From positions 1-63,296 of the forward strand of contig CAAGJQ010000051.1 in assembly GCA_900770295.1 (NCBI GenBank): a stretch of DNA of 63,296 nt, given 5' to 3'. Positions within the stretch are counted from its first letter, which is position 1; each line of letters begins with the position of its first letter. A program made the translations under genes and the position numbers. Source of the stretch: an uncultured Oscillibacter sp. (lineage in GTDB: Bacteria > Bacillota > Clostridia > Oscillospirales > Oscillospiraceae). The notes beneath the pieces were generated by a model. That model saw nothing but the letters and a program-made list of their open reading frames with translations. It made no database searches and had not been told where the DNA came from. Positions 42,407 through 51,716 of this stretch are shown here, in pieces.

Positions 42407-43115
42407 GGATGATGCTGCGATCGGCAATTTAATCGCCACGGCTTTGGAAACTCAAAATTATCAGTTCCACCGGGCCAGAAATGGCAATCAGGCGATGATG
42501 GATGCGCTCTCCTGCCGGCCGGATGTAATGCTGCTGGATCTGGGCCTTCCGGATATTGACGGCATCGAGATCATCAGGAAGATCAGGTCCTGGAGCAATC
42601 TGCCTATTATTGTGGTGTCGGCACGGTCTGATGATCAGGACAAGGTCGCCGCACTGGATGCCGGAGCGGATGACTACCTGACCAAGCCCTTTTCGGTGGA
42701 TGAGCTGTTGGCCCGACTGCGGGTGGCTCTGCGGCGTGTGCGTTATGACAGCCGGAAGACCAGTGAACAGGCTGCCCGCTATCAAAACGGAGGCCTTGTC
42801 ATTGATTACGCCGCCGGCTGCGCTTACCGTGATGGGCGAGAGCTTCACCTGACTCCCATTGAGTACAAGCTTTTGTGCCTGCTGGCAAAAAACACGGGGA
42901 AGGTTTTGACCCATAACTATATAATTGGTGAGATATGGGGATTTCCCTTGGATAACGTTGCTGCCGAGCTGCCTTCTCTGCGGGTTTTTATGGCTACGCT
43001 GCGAAAAAAGCTGGAACCGGATCAGAGCCGTCCGCAATACATCCAGACCCATATCGGCGTAGGCTACCGGATGATTCAGCACCGGCGGGAGGATGAGACG
43101 CAGAGTCAGGGATGA
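42378..43115 (+). CDS. kdpE: KdpE-like OmpR-family response regulator
   Basis: A 245-aa protein with a receiver domain (residues 1-120; phospho-Asp in VMLLDLGLPDIDG, conserved Lys in YLTKPFSVDELLARL). The winged-helix OmpR output domain (about 135-235) has LTPIEYKLLCLLAKN and YIQTHIGVGYRM. It matches KdpE, which controls potassium transport genes. CGGAGG precedes ATG 42378. Its partner kinase is decayed, so another kinase or small-molecule phosphodonor must act, or the protein works unphosphorylated. ktrB, divergent from it, is a likely target (inference). Confidence 0.9.
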   Translation: MNKPQILFVEDDAAIGNLIATALETQNYQFHRARNGNQAMMDALSCRPDVMLLDLGLPDIDGIEIIRKIRSWSNLPIIVVSARSDDQDKVAALDAGADDYLTKPFSVDELLARLRVALRRVRYDSRKTSEQAARYQNGGLVIDYAAGCAYRDGRELHLTPIEYKLLCLLAKNTGKVLTHNYIIGEIWGFPLDNVAAELPSLRVFMATLRKKLEPDQSRPQYIQTHIGVGYRMIQHRREDETQSQG

Positions 43116-43294
43116 GCTGCAATAAGGCTGGTATAGTCCATATCAAAAACGGCCTGCGGCTTTGCTTAAGCTGAAGCGGTTCGGCCGTATCTCCGGCTGC
43201 TGCCCTGGCCGGTTGTCCTGGAACAGATGGGACTGCTCTCCAAGCAGATAAGCTGTTCAAGTTCAAAGGCGCTTGTTTTTAAAAGTCAAAATAA

Positions 43295-43336
43295 AAAGAG
43301 CTAACTGACCTGATAAAGGTCAGTTAGCTCTTTCCT
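43295..43336 (+). terminator. Terminator after kdpE
   Basis: AAAGAGCTAACTGACCT pairs with AGGTCAGTTAGCTCTTT around GATAA. The stem is related in sequence to the terminator at 39706-39748. Confidence 0.9.
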
Positions 43337-43426
43337 CAAAAATAGAAACTTTTTACTGCTGTTTTACTGCCACAAAGGATTGCAGCCCTCAAAAGTCCCA
43401 GAATTACAGGCTTTTGTCCTTTGCGC

Positions 43427-43439
43427 TTATTCCCACTCG
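43427..43439. repeat. Left attachment site
   Basis: TTATTCCCACTCG, identical to the 13 bases at the guaA 3' end. It sits 91 bases after the kdpE terminator, in sequence that would have followed guaA before integration. Confidence 0.85.
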
Positions 43440-43539
43440 CTCCTGTCAAATGTGTTTTAAACAGTTTTGTTTATGAGATTTAGCTCGAATTATCTGGATT
43501 GCTTTCATTATTCAGATGGTTTGGGCTATCTGATTTTTT

Positions 43540-43556
43540 GTTGCCATAGTGTTGCC
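43540..43556. repeat. Left candidate integrase arm site
   Basis: GTTGCCATAGTGTTGCC, matching 14 of 17 bases with GTTGCCATTTCGTTGCC at 56793-56809, in the same orientation. Each copy lies about 60-100 bases inside its attachment site. Arm-type binding sites of tyrosine integrases are often placed this way; assignment is inference. Confidence 0.45.
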
Positions 43557-43601
43557 ACGAAAACATGTGTATTGTTGGTGTTAATCTCTTAAAACCAAGC
43601 T

Positions 43602-44312
43602 TTATGACCATTCTTCAGAATCGGTGAAAGACAATTCGCCCTCGGCTGTCATTCTTCCAATTGTAAATAACCAACGATTTTCATCACTTGTTAATGAACG
43701 TTTCTCCATAACAGTTCCTTGGATATCGCAATGTATGCAAAAACGATGGGAAATCACAAATACAGAATCAAACAAGTTATCAGACTCCCTCAACAGATCG
43801 GAAAGCCATTCAGAGAAATTTGTTTCAGCATAAGAGGTCGGTATTTCAGGCAGAATTATCGCAAGCCCAATTTCCTTTAAATTTGCATGATACTGTTCAA
43901 GTTTCTTTGTCTTCCTTCGGATGCTTTCTTGAAAAAAGTGTTTTTCTCCATCTGCTGTTCCCGATGTAGCTATTACAACCTTGTTATCCATAAGAGGAAC
44001 AAAAGTGTAATCACTCGACTCGATTGCTTTTCGGCGTTTTTCTATATCTTTAGTTTCACCTTGATACAATTCTGAAAAAGCACGAGATGCCCTCATGTCA
44101 TTTTCGCTTACTGCTGCGGTCACTTCAATACCAATCCCATTTTCACAATCCTGAAGATCGGGGGATTCTCCAGTAACCATCTTATCAAATTTCGTTGGAT
44201 ACAAATAACGCAATGTTGCAAGCACTCTATATTCTTGAGAATGCTTTAGAAGACATGGTTTTATGGCAGCTTCAAATTTTTTGTTTTTAACAATCTCTGT
44301 GTTTATTTTCAT
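43602..44312 (-). CDS. Unknown 236-aa protein, last gene of the SIR2-HerA operon
   Basis: I do not recognise a named family. Residues 50-66 read SPDLQDCENGIGIEVTAAV, a D-x10-E-x-T arrangement (Asp52, Glu63, Thr65) on what looks like two beta strands. This resembles the core of PD-(D/E)xK nucleases, but the lysine is replaced by threonine, so activity is doubtful. The C-terminal half has strands around LAIILPEIPTSY and FVISHRFCIHCD. It starts four bases after the HerA gene, so it is made with the SIR2-HerA proteins. HerA ATPases in other systems often pair with a nuclease such as NurA; this could be an analogous partner. Confidence 0.6.
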   Translation of the reverse strand: MKINTEIVKNKKFEAAIKPCLLKHSQEYRVLATLRYLYPTKFDKMVTGESPDLQDCENGIGIEVTAAVSENDMRASRAFSELYQGETKDIEKRRKAIESSDYTFVPLMDNKVVIATSGTADGEKHFFQESIRRKTKKLEQYHANLKEIGLAIILPEIPTSYAETNFSEWLSDLLRESDNLFDSVFVISHRFCIHCDIQGTVMEKRSLTSDENRWLFTIGRMTAEGELSFTDSEEWS

Positions 44313-44316
44313 TGCT

Positions 44317-46026
44317 TTATTTTGATTGCTTTCTCAATGCCTCTATCGCACTTGCAATATCAACTGCTGTTGATTCTTTTGACCATTCATCCCAAAAATC
44401 AATAGTAGCACTTCGAGGCTTCATGTTAGGTGGAGCAATGCGTATTCTGCTCGGAAGCAAACTTGCATCACCGACAACCAATGCTTCCCCTATGTCTAAG
44501 ATAGGCAACATTTCAGCATAATCACCCAAGCTATCTGGCAAGAGACGTTTTACAACGGATTGATCATCTACGTTTGTCAGTCTCATGGCAATGAAATTAT
44601 TACTTTGGCTGAGAACAGTACGATTTACTTCGGAAGGGCGCTGTGATATTACGACTAAGCCAATTCCATATTTTCTACCTTCCTTTGAAATACGCTCAAA
44701 TGTAACCAAGCTTGCATCATCAATGCTCTTTTCGGTATTAGCAGGAATATATAGATGAGCTTCATCACAAAAAATGGCAATCGGATGTCGATGATCTGCG
44801 GTTGTCCATTGTTGCACAGAGAAGATGACACGGGCGATGAGAGATACAATTAACGGAAGAATGTCAGAAGGAACTTCTGAAAAATCAATGATCTTTACGC
44901 CTTTTTTACCTGCCACGGAAGGTAACATTAACTTGCCGCAAAGTACACTCATGTAATCGTAACTAAGCAAATCAGCCTCTGATGCAAACATAAAATTTAA
45001 TCGTTTATCTTTTTGCTTGGTTTCCAAACGCTGAATAAAACGAGTAAGTTTTCCGAAGTATGGACCTTGTTTTTCAGTATTTGCTTTAGCCCCTGGTACC
45101 ATTTCCTCATCTTTTGATTTCAGAAAAGAAAGTAGTGCATCAAGATTATAAGGAATTGGGCTATCCAAAGTAATATTTGCTTCCATCTCTGCCTTGTCTG
45201 CATTTATCAGGAATTGCTTTTTTCCCTCAATAACGGCACTGCTGAACATCATAGCTTGGTTAGGAGCATTGTTGTCGCTCCGATCAAGCATGAGCGATAG
45301 CATTTCTTCATAAGTGAGCAACCAATAAGGGAGGAAAAGCATTCCTTCTCCTATTGTATCATTGGGGCCCGCAACTTTAAGATGTGAAAAACTATCACCT
45401 CGTAGAGTGGAGTATTCACCATGAATATCAAACAGTATTGCATCTGCTGATTTGAGAGCTGCGACCTGCTCAAGTATTTTTGCTACACACCATGATTTTC
45501 CCGAACCTGTACTACCAACAATTACTGCATGACGCTGAAATAGCTTGTTTCCATTGAGCCATGCAGTAGCATCTTCGTCAATTGAGTAATTCCCGATTTG
45601 CAAGCTAACTGCATCTTCTCCATCTGGAATAGAAGATATGGCTTGCATAAAACGTTTTAATCTGTCTCCGTGAATAAGATGGCATTCTGCATTTATGGTT
45701 GGTATAGTAGCTAGGGAACGGCGGAATACATTATCCTTTCCGGCATCTCTATCAAAGTGTGTTCCGATCAGAATTACTTTAATAATATTGAAACCCAGCT
45801 CAGGGGATAAATCTGCAACTGGATCACTGTACGCTGATTTGCGTATTATTTTTGACACCAAGCCTATTAAGTGTTGCCCAATTTTTGAACTTTGAATGGA
45901 GACCAGATGGTTTACTTGTAATCCACGCAGCTTGTCATCGTTCTCGACTTTTACTATTACAGTAGATGTATCTACGCTTTCAACAGTACCGAGTAGTTCT
46001 TCGGGCGTATATTCAAATATACTCAT
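44317..46026 (-). CDS. herA: HerA-type hexameric ATPase/translocase
   Basis: A 569-aa FtsK/HerA-clade ATPase. Residues 1-90 form the HAS-barrel. Walker A is GSTGSGKSWC (171-180), Walker B is IAIFCDEAHLY (416-426), and RISKEGRKYGIGLVVISQRPSEV (445-467) holds the sensor and arginine-finger region. HerA in SIR2-HerA defense forms a hexamer bound to SIR2 subunits and is needed for NADase control. It begins 11 bases after the SIR2 gene with an AAGGAGGG site. Base composition is AT-rich like its neighbours. Confidence 0.93.
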   Translation of the reverse strand: MSIFEYTPEELLGTVESVDTSTVIVKVENDDKLRGLQVNHLVSIQSSKIGQHLIGLVSKIIRKSAYSDPVADLSPELGFNIIKVILIGTHFDRDAGKDNVFRRSLATIPTINAECHLIHGDRLKRFMQAISSIPDGEDAVSLQIGNYSIDEDATAWLNGNKLFQRHAVIVGSTGSGKSWCVAKILEQVAALKSADAILFDIHGEYSTLRGDSFSHLKVAGPNDTIGEGMLFLPYWLLTYEEMLSLMLDRSDNNAPNQAMMFSSAVIEGKKQFLINADKAEMEANITLDSPIPYNLDALLSFLKSKDEEMVPGAKANTEKQGPYFGKLTRFIQRLETKQKDKRLNFMFASEADLLSYDYMSVLCGKLMLPSVAGKKGVKIIDFSEVPSDILPLIVSLIARVIFSVQQWTTADHRHPIAIFCDEAHLYIPANTEKSIDDASLVTFERISKEGRKYGIGLVVISQRPSEVNRTVLSQSNNFIAMRLTNVDDQSVVKRLLPDSLGDYAEMLPILDIGEALVVGDASLLPSRIRIAPPNMKPRSATIDFWDEWSKESTAVDIASAIEALRKQSK

Positions 46027-46037
46027 GAAATCCCTCC

Positions 46038-47036
46038 TTACCAGATATTCATAAAGTTATCCAAGAGCCAATATTGCCCCTCATATGTTTCCTCCCATCC
46101 ATTACCGTATACTTTTGTATGGGTGGAATCTGAAAACTCAAAAATAAGGTACTTGTTTATTCCTGCCTCAACAATATGCTTTTTACAAGCTGGAGTCATG
46201 GTTCTGACAAGGATAACAATAGGTTTTCCTTTAGAAATCTGTGCTAAAAGCTTTGGCTGTATGTGTTCATCGTTAAATCCATAACCTACGCATAAGTATG
46301 CACCCGCCTGCACGAAGGCATTGTCTGCCTCCGCAATAACGGTTCGATACGGCTCATCATGGGTGCTACTGTATTTCTCTTTACCAGGAGGAACGATCAA
46401 TGGTTGAAAATCATTTGGGATTGTTCGAGTGAGTGGGAATGCCGCAACTGTTCCATCGGGAGCGACAAACCAGTCCAGAGAACCGTGAACTTTCCAAATA
46501 TCAACAACTCTTTCACGAGCTCGTGTCCGCTTTGTTTTTAACGGAGTTGAAGGAAGCTCTAATTTTTTAATCAAAGAGCCCTCAAACCCAGTAACTGTGG
46601 TTGCGCCAACTCCATCGGCAGCATATTCCGCCAATCTATCATAATTGGTAGTTACAATAGCCGCCTTATTGGGAGTAGGGGCAAGTACCTTTCTAATTAG
46701 CTCAACCAATGCTTTTGGTGGGTCTATGGGGTGTTGATCAAAATAGAGAAGATCCTTTTCGTTGACAGTTTTCCAAACAACTCTACGAATTTCTTTTAGT
46801 GTTTCAGGAAGAAGATTCACGGCATCTATAGCTCCCTCCAGTCCTGAAGTGTCTACTGCCGTACAAAAAGCACTGTAATTAGGATCGGAGATAACAATAT
46901 CGGATTTCCTTATTTCTTGTGCAAGCCCACCCATAGAAGGAAGCTCATATGGCATGGATGCACCTGAGCCTAAAACTATCAAAGGACTATTCTCCAAGTA
47001 TCCTTGGAGTAAACTCATACAGCCACTCCATTCCAT
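46038..47036 (-). CDS. SIR2-like NAD-hydrolysing domain protein (HerA partner)
   Basis: A 332-aa protein with a SIR2-type Rossmann fold. The NAD-binding GSGAS is at 23-27, the conserved NxD in TTNYDRLAEY (129-138), the catalytic His in WKVHGSLDWF (His184), and a late nucleotide loop GYGFNDEHI (251-259). Defense SIR2 proteins cleave NAD+ when phage is sensed and stop cell growth. It lacks a recognisable extra C-terminal sensor domain, and its gene is immediately upstream of herA, as in known SIR2-HerA pairs. GGGAGG lies before ATG 47036; ATG 47018 is an alternative. Confidence 0.9.
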   Translation of the reverse strand: MEWSGCMSLLQGYLENSPLIVLGSGASMPYELPSMGGLAQEIRKSDIVISDPNYSAFCTAVDTSGLEGAIDAVNLLPETLKEIRRVVWKTVNEKDLLYFDQHPIDPPKALVELIRKVLAPTPNKAAIVTTNYDRLAEYAADGVGATTVTGFEGSLIKKLELPSTPLKTKRTRARERVVDIWKVHGSLDWFVAPDGTVAAFPLTRTIPNDFQPLIVPPGKEKYSSTHDEPYRTVIAEADNAFVQAGAYLCVGYGFNDEHIQPKLLAQISKGKPIVILVRTMTPACKKHIVEAGINKYLIFEFSDSTHTKVYGNGWEETYEGQYWLLDNFMNIW

Positions 47037-47079
47037 AGATTTTCCTCCCTTCGTTCTGATATAAGGCAGAATCCTCGCT

Positions 47080-48705
47080 TTATCCTCGCCCTAATCTTCG
47101 CTTCTGCATCTTTTTCCAAATCATTCTGAAACGCTTACAAATATCTGGTTCGATCTTTAGTAGATTAACCAGAACCTCTTGGTCTACAAGGTCAAGTGCT
47201 TTTTCGATATTCTCATCACTTCGAACAATTCTATCAACTTCTTCTAGAATACTGTTGCGTAGGTCGGAATCAATATGGTCAATTTGGGGCAAAAGGATAT
47301 TGCCCATCTCCCCAGGAAGAATTTCGAGAACTCCGCCACCATAGCTTCTACCGCATATTTCTGTAAAGGCAAAAGAAACACTGTTATAATACGCCAGAAG
47401 GATGTTTTCTGGTTCCACACCAGCATTGAACTTCATTCTGTGCATAGTGTCAGTCGAAACAGCACTGCAACGATTAAGAACAAACTTAGGATAAAGGTTA
47501 TTTCTTCTTAAAAAGAATGCATCCGGAACCCATACAGAAGGAACAATGTACCATCTTTCTCGGATGGAGCATTTGTAGCCCTCGTGTTCTCCATTTGCTT
47601 CACCGAGCGAAATGTACGCTTTGTGCTTGGCGGGATATTCATCGTATGGAATCTCAGGGAAGTTGATTAGACGGGCACGCTTGCCAGAAGCTTTATTGTG
47701 CTCCCAATCTTCTGCTGTGAAGTATATTCCGTGAGCGTGAGAACTTCTGCCGATCAGAGGGAGTGTCACATCGCATAGCTGATATTGCTCAGATATTTCC
47801 TCTGTAATTGAGAAATAACTATTATTTCCCGTTGTTATTCCAACGTTGATTATTCCATATTCGGAGAATTTGGCAAAACGCTTATCTGCACGGAGCTCCT
47901 GAATAAGGGCCATTTCCTCTGCGTTTACGAAATACTTTGTCCATTTTTCCTTCACGTGCTGCAACTTTTGAAATCCATTTTGAGATAGATCCAACTGAGC
48001 AAAACCGCTAAGATCATTCATTTCAATGATGCGAATGCCCTTTTCTTCTTCGCCTTTCTCGCCAATAAACACAACAACTTCTTGCTCGATGTCAGGAAAC
48101 ACAAGCTGTTCAAATGTGATCAGAGTAATTTTCGCAAGATTATTGGCCAAATATAGGCGCAAATCCTCTGCATACGCCACTTGAAGTATTTCAGCCGGAA
48201 TAACGAACGCTAACTTGCCTTTTTCAGACAATAGCTGTACGCAGGCTACGATGAATGCAACCCATGCATTTATCAATTTATTCGCTTTCATACCATGCGA
48301 AGTCAAAATTTGAGATTGCTTTTCTCGCTGGCTTTCTTTCAGATATTGATAGCGAATATAAGGGGGATTGCCCAAAATCAAGTCGTACTGTTCCTTGCCG
48401 AGAACACGATTATAGAAGTCGAAAAAATCTTCGGTGCATACTTCGATTTGTTCAAATTCAGAATACCTATCACGAACTTTCTCGGCTTCGTCAGGTTCGA
48501 TTTCAACAGCTGTTAGTTTATCTACCTTATTCAGAAGATTAAGGTTCTGTAGCGCATCAAGAAATACTCCATCACCGCAACTTGGTTCCAAGACGGTAGA
48601 GATATTTTGAGACGCAAAAAGCTCCACCATAGCATCCGCAAGCTGCAATGGCGTATAATACGCTCCTCTTAGTTTCTGCTCTGAACTGTCCTTTTTGAGT
48701 CTCAT
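47080..48705 (-). CDS. Adenine-specific DNA methyltransferase, Eco57I/TaqI type
   Basis: A 541-aa enzyme. Motif X/I begins GAYYTPLQLADAM and VLEPSCGDGVFLDAL (38-52), which binds S-adenosylmethionine. Motif IV is GNPPYIRYQY (NPPY at 113-116), typical of N6-adenine methylation in the gamma class. Residues about 300-540 form the target-recognition and helical region. It has no nuclease domain. It lies 14 bases after the IIG gene. Type IIG systems often carry a second methyltransferase that modifies the other strand of an asymmetric site, and this gene fits that role. Confidence 0.9.
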   Translation of the reverse strand: MRLKKDSSEQKLRGAYYTPLQLADAMVELFASQNISTVLEPSCGDGVFLDALQNLNLLNKVDKLTAVEIEPDEAEKVRDRYSEFEQIEVCTEDFFDFYNRVLGKEQYDLILGNPPYIRYQYLKESQREKQSQILTSHGMKANKLINAWVAFIVACVQLLSEKGKLAFVIPAEILQVAYAEDLRLYLANNLAKITLITFEQLVFPDIEQEVVVFIGEKGEEEKGIRIIEMNDLSGFAQLDLSQNGFQKLQHVKEKWTKYFVNAEEMALIQELRADKRFAKFSEYGIINVGITTGNNSYFSITEEISEQYQLCDVTLPLIGRSSHAHGIYFTAEDWEHNKASGKRARLINFPEIPYDEYPAKHKAYISLGEANGEHEGYKCSIRERWYIVPSVWVPDAFFLRRNNLYPKFVLNRCSAVSTDTMHRMKFNAGVEPENILLAYYNSVSFAFTEICGRSYGGGVLEILPGEMGNILLPQIDHIDSDLRNSILEEVDRIVRSDENIEKALDLVDQEVLVNLLKIEPDICKRFRMIWKKMQKRRLGRG

Positions 48706-48719
48706 CGTTAATACCTCGC

Positions 48720-51716
48720 TTAATAATCGAGTCTATACACCCGATCAATCAATCCCTGAATCTCAGAGATAAGTGTTTCTTTCTGTCTCTGCAACAGATT
48801 TGCAATGCGCTTTGCGGGACGTCCAGACAGTGCATCATTGATTTCGTAAATCTCCCGACTTGCTGCTACCACTCTGTCGTGAATGGCTTTTTGTTCTTCT
48901 ACGGCAAAATCCAATTCAACAAAGGGTAGTGTAGAGAGAACGAATGTACCACGAGCAGTAAATCCGCCTTCAAAGTCGCTACCTACGATCTCCAAGATTC
49001 GCTCTGTAATGGGGTTTGACAGCCATGCCTGAATGTATTCAAGCGCGTATGGACTACCATCTTTTTTGCTAACTGCACAATACCCAGCAGTACCACCTGA
49101 CGCAATCAGAATATCATTCGTATCCATCGCATACATGGGTTCTTTGCTCAACACGCCAACTATCAATTTGGGCGTGTTAATAAAGGCGGTCAAGGCTTGT
49201 GTTCTGCCATACTGATACCATGTATCTGCGGTGGCGTTTGGAACGTCACGAGTTCCATCAGGAGAAACACACTTAGGAACCAAACGATCATAATGCGCTA
49301 AGAGATAAGCGTATGTTCCCGGATAACTACTTTGCATCTCATCTATGCGGATAAGATGTCCGTTGGTATCGTAGGGAAAAATAATCTGCTTGTCAGTTGC
49401 AAGAATGCTATATGAATTCAGGCCCTTCTCAGCTTTTTTTGTTGGCTTAAAATAAGGGCGAAGCAAGGCCTTCTCAATAGTATAATTATTGCCATTCCTG
49501 CTGATTTCAACAGTATCGGCATATTCGGCCACAATTTCATCTGAGGAGAACCAATATATAGGCGTTGGCCTTTCTGCACTTGTCTGAATGCCGTTAAATA
49601 TCTCTGCGTGTTTTGTAATGGGGACAGATACTTCATCCAACCTCTGGAGCATTGTCAAAAACTCAAAGTCAGTTGTCAATCTCCATGGCAGCTTGTTCAA
49701 TACGGAAGAATTAAGCTCAATGGAACTCACTTCTTCTCCTGCCCACAGTTTGTTAGCAGAATCTACGCTGCTGTAAACAAAACTCGTCTGCTTCGCCTTG
49801 GAAAGTAAAACGATCGAGCTGTAAATGGCTTTATCCTCAAACAGCTGTGCATCTCCAAAGTCATCCAGACTGACGAGCAACCGCTCTTTTGCAATCAGGT
49901 TGCGCAACTTCTCGCCAGCGCCAATTTTGAAGAATTTATTAGGTACAATATAGCATACCAAGCCATTTTCGTTGATCTTATTGATAGCCTGCTCTATAAA
50001 AATAAAGTATTTGTCGAATTGCTTGTGCGATGTCTTGTATTTCTTTTTATAGACTTCTACTTCAGCACTCGGCAATAGAGCGTGCATCCCCTCGGTATTC
50101 ACATATGGAGGATTGCCGATAATTACATCAAATCCGCATCCATTGTTAATTGTGCTCCATTCAAAGGGAGCAATCTCCATTATCTGACGGTTGGCACCGC
50201 TAATGCCATTCAATTCAGTTTGGCTGACAAGGGAGTTCCCAAATTGAATGTTGTTACCCAGATCAGGAAGAATCGGAACAACTTCTGATACAGAAGGTGA
50301 GGTCTCATCTTCAATCAACTTGATTAACAAAGAGAATTTGGCAACTTCGACCGCATGGATATCAATATCTATGCCGTAAATACAGGAGCAAAGAATGTCT
50401 TTTTTCTCTTGAAGGGGCAGCTTATACAAGTCAATACCTGTTTCAATCAAATGATCTGTTTGCCCATTGCAGATATACCATTGCACACAGTAATCCTGCA
50501 AATAGGCAAATGCTTCTTCCAAGAAAATGCCAGAGCCACAGGCGATATCAGCCACACTGATATTCAAAATCTCAGAGGGGGTCTTTCCTTCACACACTTT
50601 GGAAAGTGTTTTATCGACCATGTACTTAACGATTTCTGTTGGTGTTGTAACAACAGATCTGTTCTGGCAATCTTTCTTCTTGCCAAGACCAATGGTATTG
50701 TTTTCGAGCAGAACTAACTGTTCGGTTAAGAATATCTCGTAAATCTTTCCAAGCAAATTAGGCTCGATAATATTAAACAAATAAGGGCTTTGAGGGTAAT
50801 ACAAGTCCTCAATCATACCTTTAATAACTTCGCAGGAAAGATCGAAAACTATGTCTTCACCTGAAAACATTCCAGAATTGTAGCGTTGGTCAGCAGAACG
50901 GAACAATTCCTCTAACTTGGACTGCAGTTGATCAGCATCAGTAATGGTATCTTTCAACTTGTGATACAACGGCAGATTCTTATCTTCGCAAATTCTCAGG
51001 AAAACAATTTGGTTAATAAACTCCTGCACAACATCGTTCAGCACTTCCAACGACGCATAGCGGCCAGCCTGAGCATACAGTTCGTTGCTAAGAGACACAC
51101 GCCATTCGTTGATTTGAGAAAGAAACAGTGTATCAACCTGCTGGGTTTGCCCTCCGGTTGCGGGGAAGTTTGCATCCAAATAAGCATCAAAATCACCAGA
51201 GTAAACGGTGTCTCTCGCAATCAACCCTACAATCTCATCAATCTTTTCTACATACTCAGTATAATGGTACAGTCGGTATCTTGCCACAGCACATCCATCA
51301 TCTTCTCTGGCAATATGGCAGGTATCGTAGATTGCAAGATATTCAAAGTTTGTGAGAACAGCCAGACGATGCTTTGCGTTCCAACCGTACTTTCTGGTCT
51401 GAATAGCTGGAGCTGAATCTCTGGTAATATCCACCGCAGGCTTCTTTGCTTCTATAAAGAATTTAGGCACACCTCTGAGTGTAATGGTATAGTCAGGGCG
51501 GTCAGTTCGAGTAGAGTAATTCTCCGCAATAACTTCTCGATATTGGGGTGCCAATCCTTTTTCGTTTGCAACATCCCAACCTAAGAGCTTTAACAGAGGA
51601 TCAATATATTCAATTCTGCAAGAATGCTCATTGTAAGCATTTTTCGCGTCCTTATAGAAGTCGATGTTAGCACGAAAACGATCTACAAGGTTCTGCAATT
51701 CAGTCAGGTTATCCAT
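48720..51716 (-). CDS. Type IIG restriction-modification enzyme (fused nuclease-methyltransferase-TRD)
   Basis: About 998 aa in one chain. The N-terminus carries a PD-(D/E)xK nuclease core: RPDYTITLRGVPKFFIEAKK (Asp75, Glu89, Lys91). A helical connector leads to the methyltransferase with SAM motif ADIACGSGIFLEEAF (389-403) and catalytic GNPPYV (NPPY 535-538). The C-terminal 350 residues are a TaqI-like target-recognition domain. Such enzymes cut and methylate DNA as single proteins. The start at 51716 overlaps the stop of the HTH gene (ATGGATAA), implying coupled translation; ATG 51761 is an alternative. Confidence 0.9.
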   Translation of the reverse strand: MDNLTELQNLVDRFRANIDFYKDAKNAYNEHSCRIEYIDPLLKLLGWDVANEKGLAPQYREVIAENYSTRTDRPDYTITLRGVPKFFIEAKKPAVDITRDSAPAIQTRKYGWNAKHRLAVLTNFEYLAIYDTCHIAREDDGCAVARYRLYHYTEYVEKIDEIVGLIARDTVYSGDFDAYLDANFPATGGQTQQVDTLFLSQINEWRVSLSNELYAQAGRYASLEVLNDVVQEFINQIVFLRICEDKNLPLYHKLKDTITDADQLQSKLEELFRSADQRYNSGMFSGEDIVFDLSCEVIKGMIEDLYYPQSPYLFNIIEPNLLGKIYEIFLTEQLVLLENNTIGLGKKKDCQNRSVVTTPTEIVKYMVDKTLSKVCEGKTPSEILNISVADIACGSGIFLEEAFAYLQDYCVQWYICNGQTDHLIETGIDLYKLPLQEKKDILCSCIYGIDIDIHAVEVAKFSLLIKLIEDETSPSVSEVVPILPDLGNNIQFGNSLVSQTELNGISGANRQIMEIAPFEWSTINNGCGFDVIIGNPPYVNTEGMHALLPSAEVEVYKKKYKTSHKQFDKYFIFIEQAINKINENGLVCYIVPNKFFKIGAGEKLRNLIAKERLLVSLDDFGDAQLFEDKAIYSSIVLLSKAKQTSFVYSSVDSANKLWAGEEVSSIELNSSVLNKLPWRLTTDFEFLTMLQRLDEVSVPITKHAEIFNGIQTSAERPTPIYWFSSDEIVAEYADTVEISRNGNNYTIEKALLRPYFKPTKKAEKGLNSYSILATDKQIIFPYDTNGHLIRIDEMQSSYPGTYAYLLAHYDRLVPKCVSPDGTRDVPNATADTWYQYGRTQALTAFINTPKLIVGVLSKEPMYAMDTNDILIASGGTAGYCAVSKKDGSPYALEYIQAWLSNPITERILEIVGSDFEGGFTARGTFVLSTLPFVELDFAVEEQKAIHDRVVAASREIYEINDALSGRPAKRIANLLQRQKETLISEIQGLIDRVYRLDY

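Noticed and set aside
43340..43600. tRNA or CRISPR-like structure near the left element end
   Set aside because: No clover-leaf and no regularly spaced repeats; only the att core and one candidate arm site.
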